The notes beneath the pieces were generated by a model that did not search any database, was not told the DNA's origin, and worked only from the letters and a program-made list of their open reading frames with translations. Source: Xanthomonas arboricola (lineage in GTDB: Bacteria; Pseudomonadota; Gammaproteobacteria; Xanthomonadales; Xanthomonadaceae). Taken from it: a DNA stretch of 41,353 nt. Shown one piece after another: positions 9,133-17,768 of this stretch; the first letter of the stretch is position 1; each line of letters begins with the position of its first letter. Position numbers and translations under genes: made by a program. Location of the stretch: NCBI RefSeq assembly GCF_003353015.1, contig NZ_QREM01000008.1:335052-376404 (forward strand). The letters are read 5' to 3'.

Positions 9133-9732
9133 CCCGGCGGCACATCCTCACAGCCCTTGTTGATCGATATCAGTACAACAACTCGGCGAACGCGCGGTCG
9201 GCCTCGATCACGTCCGGCAGCGCGGCAAACAAGGCATCCAGGTCCACTGTATCCATCCATGGACCACGCAACGCGTCCAAAGCCGCCGGCCTGGTGCTGC
9301 CATGTGCATGCGTCGAACCGGGCAATCAGGTCCTGCGGCCGCCTCGGGCACGGTGGGCACGGTGGGCACGGTGGGCAACTGGTCGAACAACGCCTCCAAC
9401 TTCATGATCGCCTCGTGGATGAAGGTAAGCCAGCCCAATCGCGCCGGCCTGCATGGTGTAGCACAGACCGGTTGGATGACGATGACCCGTCACGGCGGCT
9501 ATTGACCCGGGCTTTTGCGTTGGTCTGTATCAAGTGGCATGCCGAAGCTCCTGCACCGGGTTCGATCGCGATGCGCGAGACGCGGCAACACGATTGCAGC
9601 CACACAGGCATCGACATTGGTGCGCGTGGCCTCATCGGCAGCGGGCCAGAGCGTCAGCAGAAAGGCCCACGTCAGTACGTGGCGTGGACATGCGGGTCGG
9701 CGTGCCACCGCAGCCACGCGCACAGCACTGGC
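9133..9732. other. Interval without intact genes
   Basis: It contains the HDOD remnant at 9170-9405 (separate entry). The part from 9406 to 9732 shows nothing I can identify: overlapping open frames on both strands with no family features. Confidence 0.5.
9170..9405 (-). pseudogene. Remnant of an HDOD-domain gene
   Basis: The minus strand starts at ATG 9405 with MKLEALFDQLPTVPTVPTVP, which is the typical N-terminus of xanthomonad HDOD proteins (LFDQLPTVPTVP followed by VV-DLI). The VPT unit is expanded by a 9-bp tandem repeat (three copies of CGGTGGGCA on the plus strand, near 9350-9376). One base out of frame the sequence continues DLIARFDA, so there is a frameshift. After a short unrelated-looking stretch another frame gives DLDALFAALPDVIEADRAFAELLY and a TGA at 9170-9172, plausible as the original C-terminus. 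The middle, including the HDOD core, is missing. HDOD proteins are signalling scaffolds related to HD phosphohydrolases, and this copy cannot function. Confidence 0.55.
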
Positions 9733-12700
9733 TCAATGAAAATCGCGCGAGGGCAGCTGCATCTCGCCGAGCAGGTCGCTGAGGTCGTGCAGGTCGCCGG
9801 CGATCAGGTGCTCCACGCCGTCCACGCGTTCCCAGCGGCCACGCACGGCCAGCAGGCGCGATTCCAGCAGTGCGCGGCGGCGGCGCAGCGCCAGGTGCGA
9901 CCAGACGATGACGTTGATCATGCCGTGTTCGTCTTCCAGGGTGACGAAGATGGTGCCCTTGGCCGTGGCCGGGCGCTGGCGCTGGGTGACCAGGCCGGCG
10001 ACATGCACGCCGCTGCCGTGGCGGCGGCCCTGCAGGTCGCGCAGGCCGAGGATGCGCCGCTGCCGCATCTGCGGGCGCAGCAGCGCCATCGGATGCTGGC
10101 GCAGGCTCAGGCCGACCGCGCGATAGTCGGCCAGGATTTCCTCGCCTGCGCGCGGTGCTTCAAACGCCACCTCGCGTTCCTGCGGGCTGCCCGGCAGCAG
10201 CGGCCGGCGCGCTTCCACGCCGGCCATCGCCCAGCGCGCGGCGTTGCGGTTGCCCACCATGGCCTGCAAGGCGCCCGCTTCGGCCAAGGCCAGGCGCGCC
10301 TTTTCGTCGAGTGCGGCGCGCAGGCACAGATCGCCGATATCGGTGAAGGCCCGCTGCGCGCGTGCGGCGACAATGCGGCTTGCCACCACTTCGGATAACC
10401 CGGCGACCTGGCGCATGCCCAGCCGGATCGCCGGTTGTTCGCCAGGGTCCTCGTCGCTGCGCCAGGGCCGGCCACCGACCAGCGTGTTGTCCCACTCGCT
10501 GTGCAGCACATCCACCGGCAATACTTCCACGCGCGCGCGCTCGGGACTGCCGTGGCGTGCGTCCTGCACGATCTGGCTGGCCGAGTAGAACCCCATCGGC
10601 TGCGCATTGAGCAGCCCGCAGGCGAAGGCCGCCGGCTCGTGGCGCTTGAGCCAGCAGCTGGCGTAGACAAGCTTGGCGAACGAGGCGGCATGGCTTTGCG
10701 GGAAGCCGTAGGAACCGAAGCCCTTGATCTGCTCGAAGATCTGGTCGATGAAGGTGGAGGCGTAGCCTTTGCCCTGCATGCGCTCACGCACCCGCGCGCG
10801 GTGCTGTTCCATGTCGCCGCCGCGCCGCCAGGCCGCCATCGAGCGGCGCAGATTGTCCGCTTCGCTCTCGGTGTAATCGGCAGCGTGCATCAGCAGTTCC
10901 ATCACCTGTTCCTGGAACAGCGGCACACCGAGCGTCGGTTTGAGGATGTCCTCCACCTCCGGCGAGGGATAGTTCACCTCCTCGCGGCCCTGCCGCCTGC
11001 GCAGATACGGATGCACCATATCGCCCTGGATCGGGCCGGGACGCACGATCGCCACTTCGATCACCAGGTCGTAGAACACCGCAGGCTTGAGCCGCGGCAG
11101 CATCGCCATCTGCGCGCGCGATTCGATCTGGAACACGCCCACGGTATCGGCGCGCTGGATCATCCTGTAGGTCGGCGCGTCATCGCCAGGCAGCGTGGCG
11201 ATGCTGTAATTGCGCCCGCGATGCCCGCGCACCAGCTCCAGCGTCTTGCGGATGCAGGTCAGCATGCCCAGCGCCAGGCAATCGACCTTGAGCAGCTTCA
11301 TCGTTTCCAGATCGTCCTTGTCCCACTGGATGATGGTGCGGTCGGCCATGGCCGCGTTTTCCACCGGCACCAGCAGCGACAGGGGTTCATCGGAGATGAC
11401 GAAGCCGCCCACATGCTGGGACAGATGGCGCGGGTGATCGCGCAGGTGCTCGGTCACCGCAAGAATCTTGTTGATCAGCGGGTTGGCCAGATCGAACCCA
11501 GCCTCTTCGATGCGCTGTTCCATGGGCGTTTCGCCATTGCCCCAGCCGTAGCAATTGGCCAGCAGCGCGATCTGGTCCGGTGGCAGGCCGAAGGCCTTGG
11601 CCACGTCGCGCACGGCGCTCTTGCCGCGATAGCAGATCACCGTCGCCGCCAACGCCGCACGTTCGCGGCCGTACTTGCTGTAGACGTACTGCAGTACCTC
11701 CTCGCGGCGTTCGTGCTCGAAATCGACGTCGATGTCCGGTGGTTCGTTGCGTTGTTCGGACAGGAAGCGCGCCATCAACAGACGTGTTTCATCCGGGTTG
11801 ACCGCGGTGATGCCCAACGCATAGCACACCGCCGAATTGGCCGATGAGCCACGGCCCTGGCAGAGAATCTTCTTCGACCGTGCAAATTGCACCACGTCGT
11901 GCACGGTGAGAAAGAACGCCTCGTACTTCTTGTGCGCGATCAGCGCCAGTTCCTTCTCGATGACGGCGCGTACCTTTGCCGGCGTTCCATCCGGCCACCG
12001 CTCCCGCATCCCCTGCTCGGTGAGCTGCCGCAGATAACTCGCCGGCGTATGCCCTTGCGGCACCAGCTCGCGCGGATAGGTGTATTCGAGCCTGGAAATA
12101 TCGAAGCTGCAACGCTGCGCCAGGTCCACGGCGGCCTGCAGCAGCGCATCCGGGTAGATGTTGCCCAAGGCCCGCCGCGTGCGCAGATGGCGCTCGCCGT
12201 TGCGGAACAGGTGCGCGCCGCACTCGGCCAACGGCACGCCGTGGCGGATGGCGGTCAAGGTGTCCTGCACGATGCGCTCGCGCCGCTGCGCCATGTGCAC
12301 ATCGCCGCTGGCCAGTGCGGTCATGCCCAGTTGCTGCGCCAGCACCTGCAGGGCAAGCAAGCGCGCCGCATCGTCCTGTTCGCGATGCAGCTCCACCGCC
12401 AGGAATGCACGCGCGCCGAACACCTGCTGCAGCCAGGCGCCCTGCCCGGCCTGCGGCTGCGCACCAGGCAACCACACTGCGAACACGCCGGGCTCCACGC
12501 CGCGAAACTGCGCCTCCACCTCGGCACGCCCCAATCGATAGGCGCCCTTGCCTGCCGCACGCCGCGCGGTGGTGATCAGCGCGCACAGCTGCGGATAGCC
12601 GTGCGCGTTTTCCACCAGCAGGACGAAGCGGGTGCCATCGACCAGGGTGAACTCGCTGCCGACGATCAGGCGCACGCCGGTGGCGCGCGAGGCTTCCAGA

Positions 12701-12984
12701 CCGCGCACGATGCCGGCCAGCGAGCACTCGTCGGTGATCGCCAGGGCGCTGTAGCCGCAGTGTTGCGCACGTGCGAACAACTGCTCGGCGCTGGAGGCGC
12801 CCCGCAGGAACGAGAAGTCCGACAGGCAGTGCAGCTCGGCATAGGCGGGCAGCCCATCGGCAACCATGGCATGGGCGATGTCGTCGTTTGCCGCGCGCAA
12901 GCGCGCGGCGACCGTCCAGCCGCGCGGCATGCGCCCACCGGGCGTATCGCGGTCCACGCCATCGACGGCATCATCCCAGCTCAT
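9733..12984 (-). CDS. dnaE2: Error-prone DNA polymerase DnaE2 (ImuC)
   Basis: The 1083-residue C-family polymerase is the catalytic subunit of the SOS mutasome. It has an N-terminal PHP domain (about residues 46-280, beginning [17 protein letters not shown]), the polymerase core with catalytic aspartates 417, 419 and 421 in PDIDVDF and a further Asp in [11 protein letters not shown], then helix-hairpin-helix and OB-fold regions ([12 protein letters not shown] to INVIVW, about 990-1030). Its length is standard for DnaE2 and shorter than replicative DnaE. It is last in the lexA2-imuA-imuB-dnaE2 operon, with 166 bp between imuB and its ATG. It copies damaged templates with ImuB acting as adaptor to the beta clamp. 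Regulation should be by LexA2 from the operator at 15866-15883. Confidence 0.97.
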   Translation of the reverse strand: MSWDDAVDGVDRDTPGGRMPRGWTVAARLRAANDDIAHAMVADGLPAYAELHCLSDFSFLRGASSAEQLFARAQHCGYSALAITDECSLAGIVRGLEASRATGVRLIVGSEFTLVDGTRFVLLVENAHGYPQLCALITTARRAAGKGAYRLGRAEVEAQFRGVEPGVFAVWLPGAQPQAGQGAWLQQVFGARAFLAVELHREQDDAARLLALQVLAQQLGMTALASGDVHMAQRRERIVQDTLTAIRHGVPLAECGAHLFRNGERHLRTRRALGNIYPDALLQAAVDLAQRCSFDISRLEYTYPRELVPQGHTPASYLRQLTEQGMRERWPDGTPAKVRAVIEKELALIAHKKYEAFFLTVHDVVQFARSKKILCQGRGSSANSAVCYALGITAVNPDETRLLMARFLSEQRNEPPDIDVDFEHERREEVLQYVYSKYGRERAALAATVICYRGKSAVRDVAKAFGLPPDQIALLANCYGWGNGETPMEQRIEEAGFDLANPLINKILAVTEHLRDHPRHLSQHVGGFVISDEPLSLLVPVENAAMADRTIIQWDKDDLETMKLLKVDCLALGMLTCIRKTLELVRGHRGRNYSIATLPGDDAPTYRMIQRADTVGVFQIESRAQMAMLPRLKPAVFYDLVIEVAIVRPGPIQGDMVHPYLRRRQGREEVNYPSPEVEDILKPTLGVPLFQEQVMELLMHAADYTESEADNLRRSMAAWRRGGDMEQHRARVRERMQGKGYASTFIDQIFEQIKGFGSYGFPQSHAASFAKLVYASCWLKRHEPAAFACGLLNAQPMGFYSASQIVQDARHGSPERARVEVLPVDVLHSEWDNTLVGGRPWRSDEDPGEQPAIRLGMRQVAGLSEVVASRIVAARAQRAFTDIGDLCLRAALDEKARLALAEAGALQAMVGNRNAARWAMAGVEARRPLLPGSPQEREVAFEAPRAGEEILADYRAVGLSLRQHPMALLRPQMRQRRILGLRDLQGRRHGSGVHVAGLVTQRQRPATAKGTIFVTLEDEHGMINVIVWSHLALRRRRALLESRLLAVRGRWERVDGVEHLIAGDLHDLSDLLGEMQLPSRDFH

Positions 12985-13150
12985 GCGCGCACACCGTCAA
13001 CTTCGCGCTGCCAGCGCATGGATTTTCCAGTGCCCTGCAGGTCGATGCGTTGCCGCGGCCGCTTCGCTGCGCGGCATCGGGCGTCTGCGCCACCGCTGCG
13101 GCGACCGGCCCGGCAGGCAGTGCGCCGATGCTGCAAGGGCATGCGGCAGA

Positions 13151-14569
13151 TCATGCAAACCACCCGTGCAGCATCCAGCCATCGACACGGCCTGGTGCGG
13201 CAAACACCCAGGCCTGTCGCCCGCGTGCGGTTTCCACCACGTAGTAATCGCGACGCGCCTCGTCATCGTCCCACCAGCCGCTTTCCAGCCGCTCCGGGCC
13301 GGAGACGATGCGCAGCTGGGTCTCATGCAGGGGCACCGGTTGCGGCAGCAGCCAGGTCGGGCGTGGCGGACGTGGCGGCGCACCGGTTTCGCGCACCGCA
13401 TCGCCAATGGCGCGCCGCCAGGCACGTTCCGGCCGCGGGTCGTCGGCCGGCAGCACGCGATACACCGCCTCGTCGCCCAGCCGCGCGCGCAGGCGCTCGC
13501 GCAGCTGCGGCCACTCCACCGATTGCTGCGCACGCTGATCGAACAGATCGCGCATGGCCGGCACGAACGGCGGCAGCTGCCGCGCCAGCAGGCGCATCGC
13601 CACCACCGGCCGCGGAATCTCCACCCGCTCCAGCCGGTTGCGTGCAAGCTCGAACAACAGCGTCGGCGCACGCTCCGGGGTGAGCAGGCCGATCTCGACA
13701 TCGGTGGCGCCTTCTTCGTGTTCCAGCCGCAGCAGGAACCGTTGCACGCCGCCATCGCGGATGGACAGGTAGGTGCACAGGTCGCCGATCAGGCGCCGCA
13801 GCGGGAACACCAGCGCCGGATGCATTTCCACCTCGTAGCCGAGTTCCACCCGCTGGTCGAAGTGATCCGGTGGCGCGTAACACTCCAGGGGGTCGTCGAC
13901 CTGGCCGTAGAGCCGGTCCAGATGCTCGAGCAGGCCCGCACCGAACCGCCGGCGCAGCCCATCGCGCGGCAACGCGCGCACCGCCGCCAGCGTGCGCACG
14001 CCCATGTGCTGCAGGCGCTCGCCGGCATCGCCCGGCAACGCGGCGCGGCGTACCGGCACCTGGTCCAGCGTGGCGTGCAAGGCCGGCAACTGCGTCACCG
14101 CCATGCCATCGCGCAAACCGGCCAGCACGCGCGCGGCGCGCGGTGTCGGTGCCAGGGCAAGCCGGTGCTGGAAGCCCAAGGCCTGCAGTTCGTCGCGCAG
14201 CCGACGCTCGAAACGCGGCCACGGCCCGAACAATTGAAAACTGGCGCCGGCCTCCAGCACGATGGCGCGCGACCATTGCTGGCTTACCAGCGAACTGTGC
14301 CGGTACGCCCAGGCCGCAAGAAATCGCTGGGTGCGCGCCTCGGCCTGCGCCTCGTAGTCGATGGTGCGCACAGTGGCCATCAGCGCATGGGCCGCCGACA
14401 GCCGCATGCCGGCTTTCAGGCCGGCGGCGGACGCCGCTGGATTGACCGAATGCAGGCTGCGCAACTGCGCCGGTCCTTCCACCAGCACCAGCGGTGCGTC
14501 AGGCTCTTCCAGGCGCCGAAGGACGGCGTCCAGCGCCAGCTGCGGCAGCAAGATGCAGGCCCACAACAT
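13151..14569 (-). CDS. imuB: ImuB, Y-family polymerase-like mutasome subunit
   Basis: The 472-residue protein has the palm, fingers and little-finger layout of Y-family polymerases: N-terminal strand ACILLPQLALDAVL, thumb motif near HMGVRTLAAVRALPRDGLRRRFG (about 205-225). The acidic residues that bind the metal in active Y polymerases (the aspartate of the N-terminal DxD-like strand and the SxDE motif) are not visible. This matches known ImuB, which is inactive as a polymerase and instead bridges ImuA, DnaE2 and the beta clamp. It starts nine bases after the imuA stop, so the two are coupled. The C-terminal 120 residues, rich in Trp, Arg and Pro, correspond to the partner-binding tail. Confidence 0.95.
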   Translation of the reverse strand: MLWACILLPQLALDAVLRRLEEPDAPLVLVEGPAQLRSLHSVNPAASAAGLKAGMRLSAAHALMATVRTIDYEAQAEARTQRFLAAWAYRHSSLVSQQWSRAIVLEAGASFQLFGPWPRFERRLRDELQALGFQHRLALAPTPRAARVLAGLRDGMAVTQLPALHATLDQVPVRRAALPGDAGERLQHMGVRTLAAVRALPRDGLRRRFGAGLLEHLDRLYGQVDDPLECYAPPDHFDQRVELGYEVEMHPALVFPLRRLIGDLCTYLSIRDGGVQRFLLRLEHEEGATDVEIGLLTPERAPTLLFELARNRLERVEIPRPVVAMRLLARQLPPFVPAMRDLFDQRAQQSVEWPQLRERLRARLGDEAVYRVLPADDPRPERAWRRAIGDAVRETGAPPRPPRPTWLLPQPVPLHETQLRIVSGPERLESGWWDDDEARRDYYVVETARGRQAWVFAAPGRVDGWMLHGWFA

Positions 14570-14578
14570 GCGCGCGCC

Positions 14579-15232
14579 TCAATGCGCCAGCCGCAACGGC
14601 TGCGACGGGACCTGCCCGCCGCGGCACTTGCGCACCTGCCAGGCATCGCGCTCGGGCAGAAATTCCAGCCGCAACGCGGCCGGCGATGCATTGACCGCAT
14701 GCTTGCGATCGCGCAGCGCAAACGCGCAGCAGTTGCCGCTGTCGGCGGCGACTTGCAGCCGCCGCAATGCGCGTGCATCGCCGGTCTGCGGCCAGCCCAG
14801 TACCGCCGCGCAGGCGCCGCTGCGCAGGCATTGTTCGAACGCCCACAAGGCATCGCGCGGCTCGGCCTGTACCACTTCCAGATGGTCCAGCACCACCCCG
14901 CCCGCCTGCCAGGCCGGCGCATAGGGAATGAACGGTGGCGCCACCAGCACCACCCGGCTGCTGGCGCCGGTCATGCGCGCCAGCGTGGGCAGCAGCAAGG
15001 CGATCTCGCCCACCCCGTGGGCGGGCAGCAGCAGCTCGGTCAGTGCCCGCCGCGGCCAGCCGCCATCGGGCAGCAGCGCATCCAGTGCCGCATGCCCGGT
15101 GGATTCGCCGCCATGGGCGATGGCGGTGCCATGGCCGGCGCGCCACACCGTGCGTGCGGCCAGCAAGGCGTCCAGCGGCAGGGCGACTGCCGCGTTGCCG
15201 TCCTGCCTGATGCGCGCGGACTCCTGGCTCAT
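14579..15232 (-). CDS. imuA: ImuA, RecA-like mutasome subunit
   Basis: The 217-residue protein resembles a shortened RecA/SulA fold. The N-terminal half includes GGWPRRALTELLLPAHGVGE (about 57-76), where RecA has its Walker A; here the Gly-Lys-Ser/Thr signature is lost. The following strand is SSRVVLVAPPFIPYAPAW. In Caulobacter, Pseudomonas and related bacteria ImuA works with ImuB and DnaE2 in translesion synthesis and is thought to link the complex to RecA filaments. The ATG at 15232 is one base after the lexA2 stop (TGA-G-ATG), so translation is tightly coupled to the repressor gene. Confidence 0.93.
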   Translation of the reverse strand: MSQESARIRQDGNAAVALPLDALLAARTVWRAGHGTAIAHGGESTGHAALDALLPDGGWPRRALTELLLPAHGVGEIALLLPTLARMTGASSRVVLVAPPFIPYAPAWQAGGVVLDHLEVVQAEPRDALWAFEQCLRSGACAAVLGWPQTGDARALRRLQVAADSGNCCAFALRDRKHAVNASPAALRLEFLPERDAWQVRKCRGGQVPSQPLRLAH

Positions 15233-15233
15233 C

Positions 15234-15839
15234 TCAACCCTGCCGGATCAGGCCGCAGTACAGCCCTTCGATCGCGAAGTCGGCATCGGCGGCCACCACG
15301 ATCGGCGCATGCGCGCGGTTGCGCGGCAACAGGCGGATGCGTTCGGCACCGCGCTCCAGCCGCTTGATGGTGATTTCGCCATCCACCCGCGCCACCACGA
15401 TCTGCCCATCGCGCGCCTCGCTGCTGCGATGCACGCCGACCAGATCACCGTCCAGGATGCCGTCGTCGATCATCGAATCGCCCTGCACCTGCAGCAGATA
15501 GTCCGGGCGCAACGAAAACAGCGCACGGTCCAGCCACAGCTGCCGGTCCAGGCCGATATCCGCCCCGATCGGCACGCCGGCCGCCACCCGCCCCAGCACC
15601 GGCAAGGCCAGCAATGCATCGCGCGCGGCGCCGCCCGGCATGCGGATGCCCCGCTTCTGGTTGGGCCGCAGCTCGATCAAGCCGGCCTCGGCCAGCGCCT
15701 GCACGTGCTTTTGCGCGGCATTGCGCGAGGCGAATCCGAACGCCTGCGCAATCTCGGCCAGGCTGGGCGAGACCCCGGCGCGGGCCTGCTCCTGCAGGAA
15801 AGCCAGCACGGCCAGACGTTTGGAAGAGAGAGGTTCCAT
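15234..15839 (-). CDS. lexA2: LexA2 SOS repressor
   Basis: The 201-residue repressor has an N-terminal winged helix-turn-helix (residues 1-66) with the recognition helix near SRNAAQKHVQALAEAG (38-53). Its C-terminal self-cleaving S24 domain carries the cleavage site Ala87-Gly88 (VAAGVP), nucleophile Ser122 (GDSM) and general base Lys159 (ITIKRL). All the parts needed for RecA-stimulated autoproteolysis are present. The recognition helix differs from the E. coli type, as expected for the second xanthomonad LexA, which represses the imu operon. ATG 15839 was chosen because the typical MEPLSSKRLAVLAFL start is there and the operator lies 27 bp upstream. The longer open frame would run through the operator. 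Confidence 0.96.
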   Translation of the reverse strand: MEPLSSKRLAVLAFLQEQARAGVSPSLAEIAQAFGFASRNAAQKHVQALAEAGLIELRPNQKRGIRMPGGAARDALLALPVLGRVAAGVPIGADIGLDRQLWLDRALFSLRPDYLLQVQGDSMIDDGILDGDLVGVHRSSEARDGQIVVARVDGEITIKRLERGAERIRLLPRNRAHAPIVVAADADFAIEGLYCGLIRQG

Positions 15840-15865
15840 GGGAGTGCAGCGGCCGAACGGGGCAA

Positions 15866-15883
15866 GGTGTACATTTGTACACC
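15866..15883. promoter_or_regulatory. LexA2 operator upstream of the imu operon
   Basis: GGTGTACATTTGTACACC is a perfect 8-2-8 palindrome, the TGTACA-N2-TGTACA type of box I recall for LexA2 of xanthomonads. It sits 27-44 bp before the lexA2 start codon, where it would cover the promoter, so LexA2 should repress itself together with imuA, imuB and dnaE2 until DNA damage triggers cleavage. Confidence 0.9.
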
Positions 15884-15964
15884 TGTCGGTCGCAGCAGGC
15901 GAGATTGGCCCGTGCAGGTTGCTGAGCGGCTTCAGCCAGGACCGGCCTGCGACCGGCCGGATAT

Positions 15965-16188
15965 GACCCACCGCCGGACCCGGCCGCGCGGGCCGCTGCG
16001 CTTGCGACCGGCTTACCGCGCACTCGTCCGTTTGTGGATGGCAACAAGCGCACGGTGGCGGTCGCCGGCGAAACCGTCATCGTGCTCGATGGCACTGCGC
16101 TGCCAGCCGACGATCCGGAGCTCTACGCAGCTACATCGGGCTGGCCGCCGGCATGATTGAAGCCCTCGCCTTTGCCGATTGCTTGCGG
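15965..16188 (+). pseudogene. Remnant of a Doc/Fic-type (death-on-curing) toxin gene
   Basis: On the plus strand the frame containing 16028 reads RPFVDGNKRT, the Fic/Doc active-site signature HxFx(D/N)GNKR with its catalytic His replaced by Arg (16025-16027 encodes Arg). Next comes VAVAGETVIVLDGTALPADDPELYA. One base out of frame, from 16132, the family-like tail continues as YIGLAAGMIEALAFADCLR. Upstream, DPAARAAALATGLPRT fits the helix before the motif. No ATG or antitoxin gene is visible, so only about the last 75 codons remain, broken by at least one frameshift. Functional Doc proteins modify EF-Tu and are paired with a Phd antitoxin; this copy should be dead. Confidence 0.7.
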
Positions 16189-16238
16189 CCGCCCCTGCAA
16201 CCCCGGCAGCAGGAGCGGATCCACCCACCTGCGGCGCA

Positions 16239-16685
16239 CTACCGCCGAGGTCGCCGCGCAGGCTCACTCGCAAGAACCTTGCTCTGAAGGATCTCGGAGC
16301 GCCGGGACATCGCGCGGGGCCAGGCGCCCTGCCTTCTCGTCGGGCGCACAAGACGGCAGCAGCATCGATCAGCTCTCGCGCGTGCTCGCCGGCCGCTTCC
16401 GCGTCGCCGCCGCTTCCTGGCGGCAGCCTTGCGCACGCCAGGACCCCTGGTCTTGGCAGCTTTCTTGGCCGCTACCGGGCGGCTGCTGGAACTGCGTTTG
16501 GCCGCTGCACTCCTGGCCTGCCGCGACAGCGCCTGGGTGCCGGCAACCTGCTTGGCGGTGGTCTTCTTGCCGGCCGTCTTCAAGGCCTTCTTGGCGCCTG
16601 CCGACCGCGTGGGCGAGGTCTTCCTGGTGGCGTTCTTGGCCGCCTGTTTCGTCGTCTTCTTGGTGGTCTTCTTGATGGCCGACAA
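16239..16685 (-). CDS. Histone H1-like Lys/Ala-rich protein, possibly decaying
   Basis: Residues 1-95 are a low-complexity Lys/Ala/Thr sequence (SAIKKTTKKTTKQAAKNA, later SRPVAAKKAAKTRGPG), typical of the bacterial histone H1-like proteins that bind DNA non-specifically and vary in length between strains. From about residue 96 the composition changes abruptly to Arg, Cys and Pro with almost no lysine, which suggests a frameshift near 16390-16430 or loss of the original end. The start codon in this frame is TTG with no good ribosome-binding site. The frame stays open upstream through a 15-bp tandem repeat without any ATG. It is last in a leftward run after the cupin gene. Whether it is still made is uncertain. 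Confidence 0.6.
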   Translation of the reverse strand: MSAIKKTTKKTTKQAAKNATRKTSPTRSAGAKKALKTAGKKTTAKQVAGTQALSRQARSAAAKRSSSSRPVAAKKAAKTRGPGVRKAAARKRRRRGSGRRARARADRCCCRLVRPTRRQGAWPRAMSRRSEILQSKVLASEPARRPRR

Positions 16686-16695
16686 CGCACTTGCG

Positions 16696-16740
16696 GTTGA
16701 ACAGCACGCCGGTGAACAGCATGCCGGTGAACAGCATGCT
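16696..16740. repeat. Three tandem copies of a 15-bp repeat
   Basis: Unit GGTGAACAGCATGCC with one or two changes per copy (16696-16710, 16711-16725, 16726-16740). It lies between the cupin stop and the start of the H1-like gene. The unit length keeps the reading frame, so copy-number changes would not frameshift any coding sequence through it. Confidence 0.85.
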
Positions 16741-16766
16741 GCCAGCCTGCATCATCGCGTTGCGTA

Positions 16767-17108
16767 TCAGCCTTCGCCTGCCGGCAATGGCTCGCCCTGC
16801 GCATCGTAGGCCGGCGGGTGATAGAAGTTGACCGTCTTCAGCGGCGTGTCACCGGTATTGCGAATCTCGTGCGCCTGGCCACGCTCGATCGCGATCAGGC
16901 TGCCGGCCTGCAATGCCTGCGTGTAGCCATCCACGATGGCCTCGCCCGCGCCGTCCACCACGAACAGCCATTGGTCGGCGCCGCGATGGCGATTGTCCGG
17001 GCCACCCTCGCGATCGCCCGGTGCCATCACCATTTCCGCCGCCTGTACCTGGCGCAGCGAAAACAGCACCTTGAAGGGGGTGCTCAATTCCAGCGTTGCG
17101 TACTGCAT
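16767..17108 (-). CDS. Small cupin-domain protein
   Basis: The 113-residue protein forms a single cupin barrel. Motif 1 appears as GPDNRHRGADQWLFVVDG (about 36-53) and motif 2 as GSLIAIERGQAHEIRNTG (about 69-86). The usual metal ligands are His in RHRGADQ and His80 in QAHEI, with Gln or Asp in place of the canonical Glu, so metal binding is plausible but not assured. The product may be a small-molecule binding or isomerase protein; the substrate is unknown. ATG 17108 is preceded by AGGAGA. It begins 45 bp after the GIY-YIG-like gene and is likely part of the same transcript. Confidence 0.85.
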   Translation of the reverse strand: MQYATLELSTPFKVLFSLRQVQAAEMVMAPGDREGGPDNRHRGADQWLFVVDGAGEAIVDGYTQALQAGSLIAIERGQAHEIRNTGDTPLKTVNFYHPPAYDAQGEPLPAGEG

Positions 17109-17153
17109 GCGCGTGTCTCCTCATCGGTTGCGCCGATGCTGTCGCCGCACACG

Positions 17154-17768
17154 TCAAGGCGGTGGCAATGCACTTGGCTGTTGGCTGCTGCAATACCAGT
17201 CCCAGGTCACATCGGGCAGATGCGCCTGCAGTGGCAGCTCCAGTGCGCGGTAGCCATCCAGCACATCGCGCAGCATCTGTTGCGCTGCGGTGGGCCCGGT
17301 GACGCCGTCGAGTTCATCCTGGCTCAACTGCAGCAGCGACCAGTCGTACAGGCGATCGATCCGCTGGGCCATTGCCGCCTGCAGCCAGGCCTGGAGTGCG
17401 AACACGCGATACCCCTGCTGCTCCAGCTGCGCCACTGCCACCTCGAGCGCCTGCCCCACACCACGAAACCATTCGGTGTGCCCGCCCGCCGCACTGCGAA
17501 TCGCCAATGGGGCCGGTGCGTTGTGCTCACCCAGGGGCCGGCGCAGTTGCAGTTCCAGATCCCGCGCATCGCGTTCGCGCTCGGCTTCCACCAGCACGCC
17601 GCGCTCCAGGTCGAAGAACGCAAACCAGCGCGGATGCAGGCTGCCGATGCGACCCAGCGGGTCGCGCGAAAAGCCGATCTTGCAATGGTCTTCCCACTGG
17701 CACGGGAACACATAGGTGAAGCAGCGGCCGTCGATGGCCACCTTGCCACGGCGCAGTTGCGCGCTCAT
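17154..17768 (-). CDS. GIY-YIG-like (T5orf172/MUG113 type) protein
   Basis: The 204-residue protein has an N-terminal region that fits the minimal GIY-YIG nuclease fold of the T5orf172 group: Tyr19 in FTYVFP, KIGFS (30-34), Arg40 in DPLGRI, an acidic helix with Glu61 and Glu72, and EWF (99-101), the hallmark end motif of that group. The C-terminal 100 residues are helical and not recognised. Such domains cut DNA or act in DNA-processing proteins; activity here is inferred only. Its ATG overlaps the stop of the DUF763 gene by four bases (ATGA), so the two are translationally coupled and probably act together. The HxxWF-type ending is well conserved, so I expect a working domain. Confidence 0.65.
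   Translation of the reverse strand: MSAQLRRGKVAIDGRCFTYVFPCQWEDHCKIGFSRDPLGRIGSLHPRWFAFFDLERGVLVEAERERDARDLELQLRRPLGEHNAPAPLAIRSAAGGHTEWFRGVGQALEVAVAQLEQQGYRVFALQAWLQAAMAQRIDRLYDWSLLQLSQDELDGVTGPTAAQQMLRDVLDGYRALELPLQAHLPDVTWDWYCSSQQPSALPPP

Noticed and set aside
12981-13163. 60-codon minus-strand frame between imuB and dnaE2
   Set aside because: Not annotated as a gene because it overlaps the imuB end, has Arg/Cys-rich composition and no ribosome-binding site. It is kept only as a low-interest finding.
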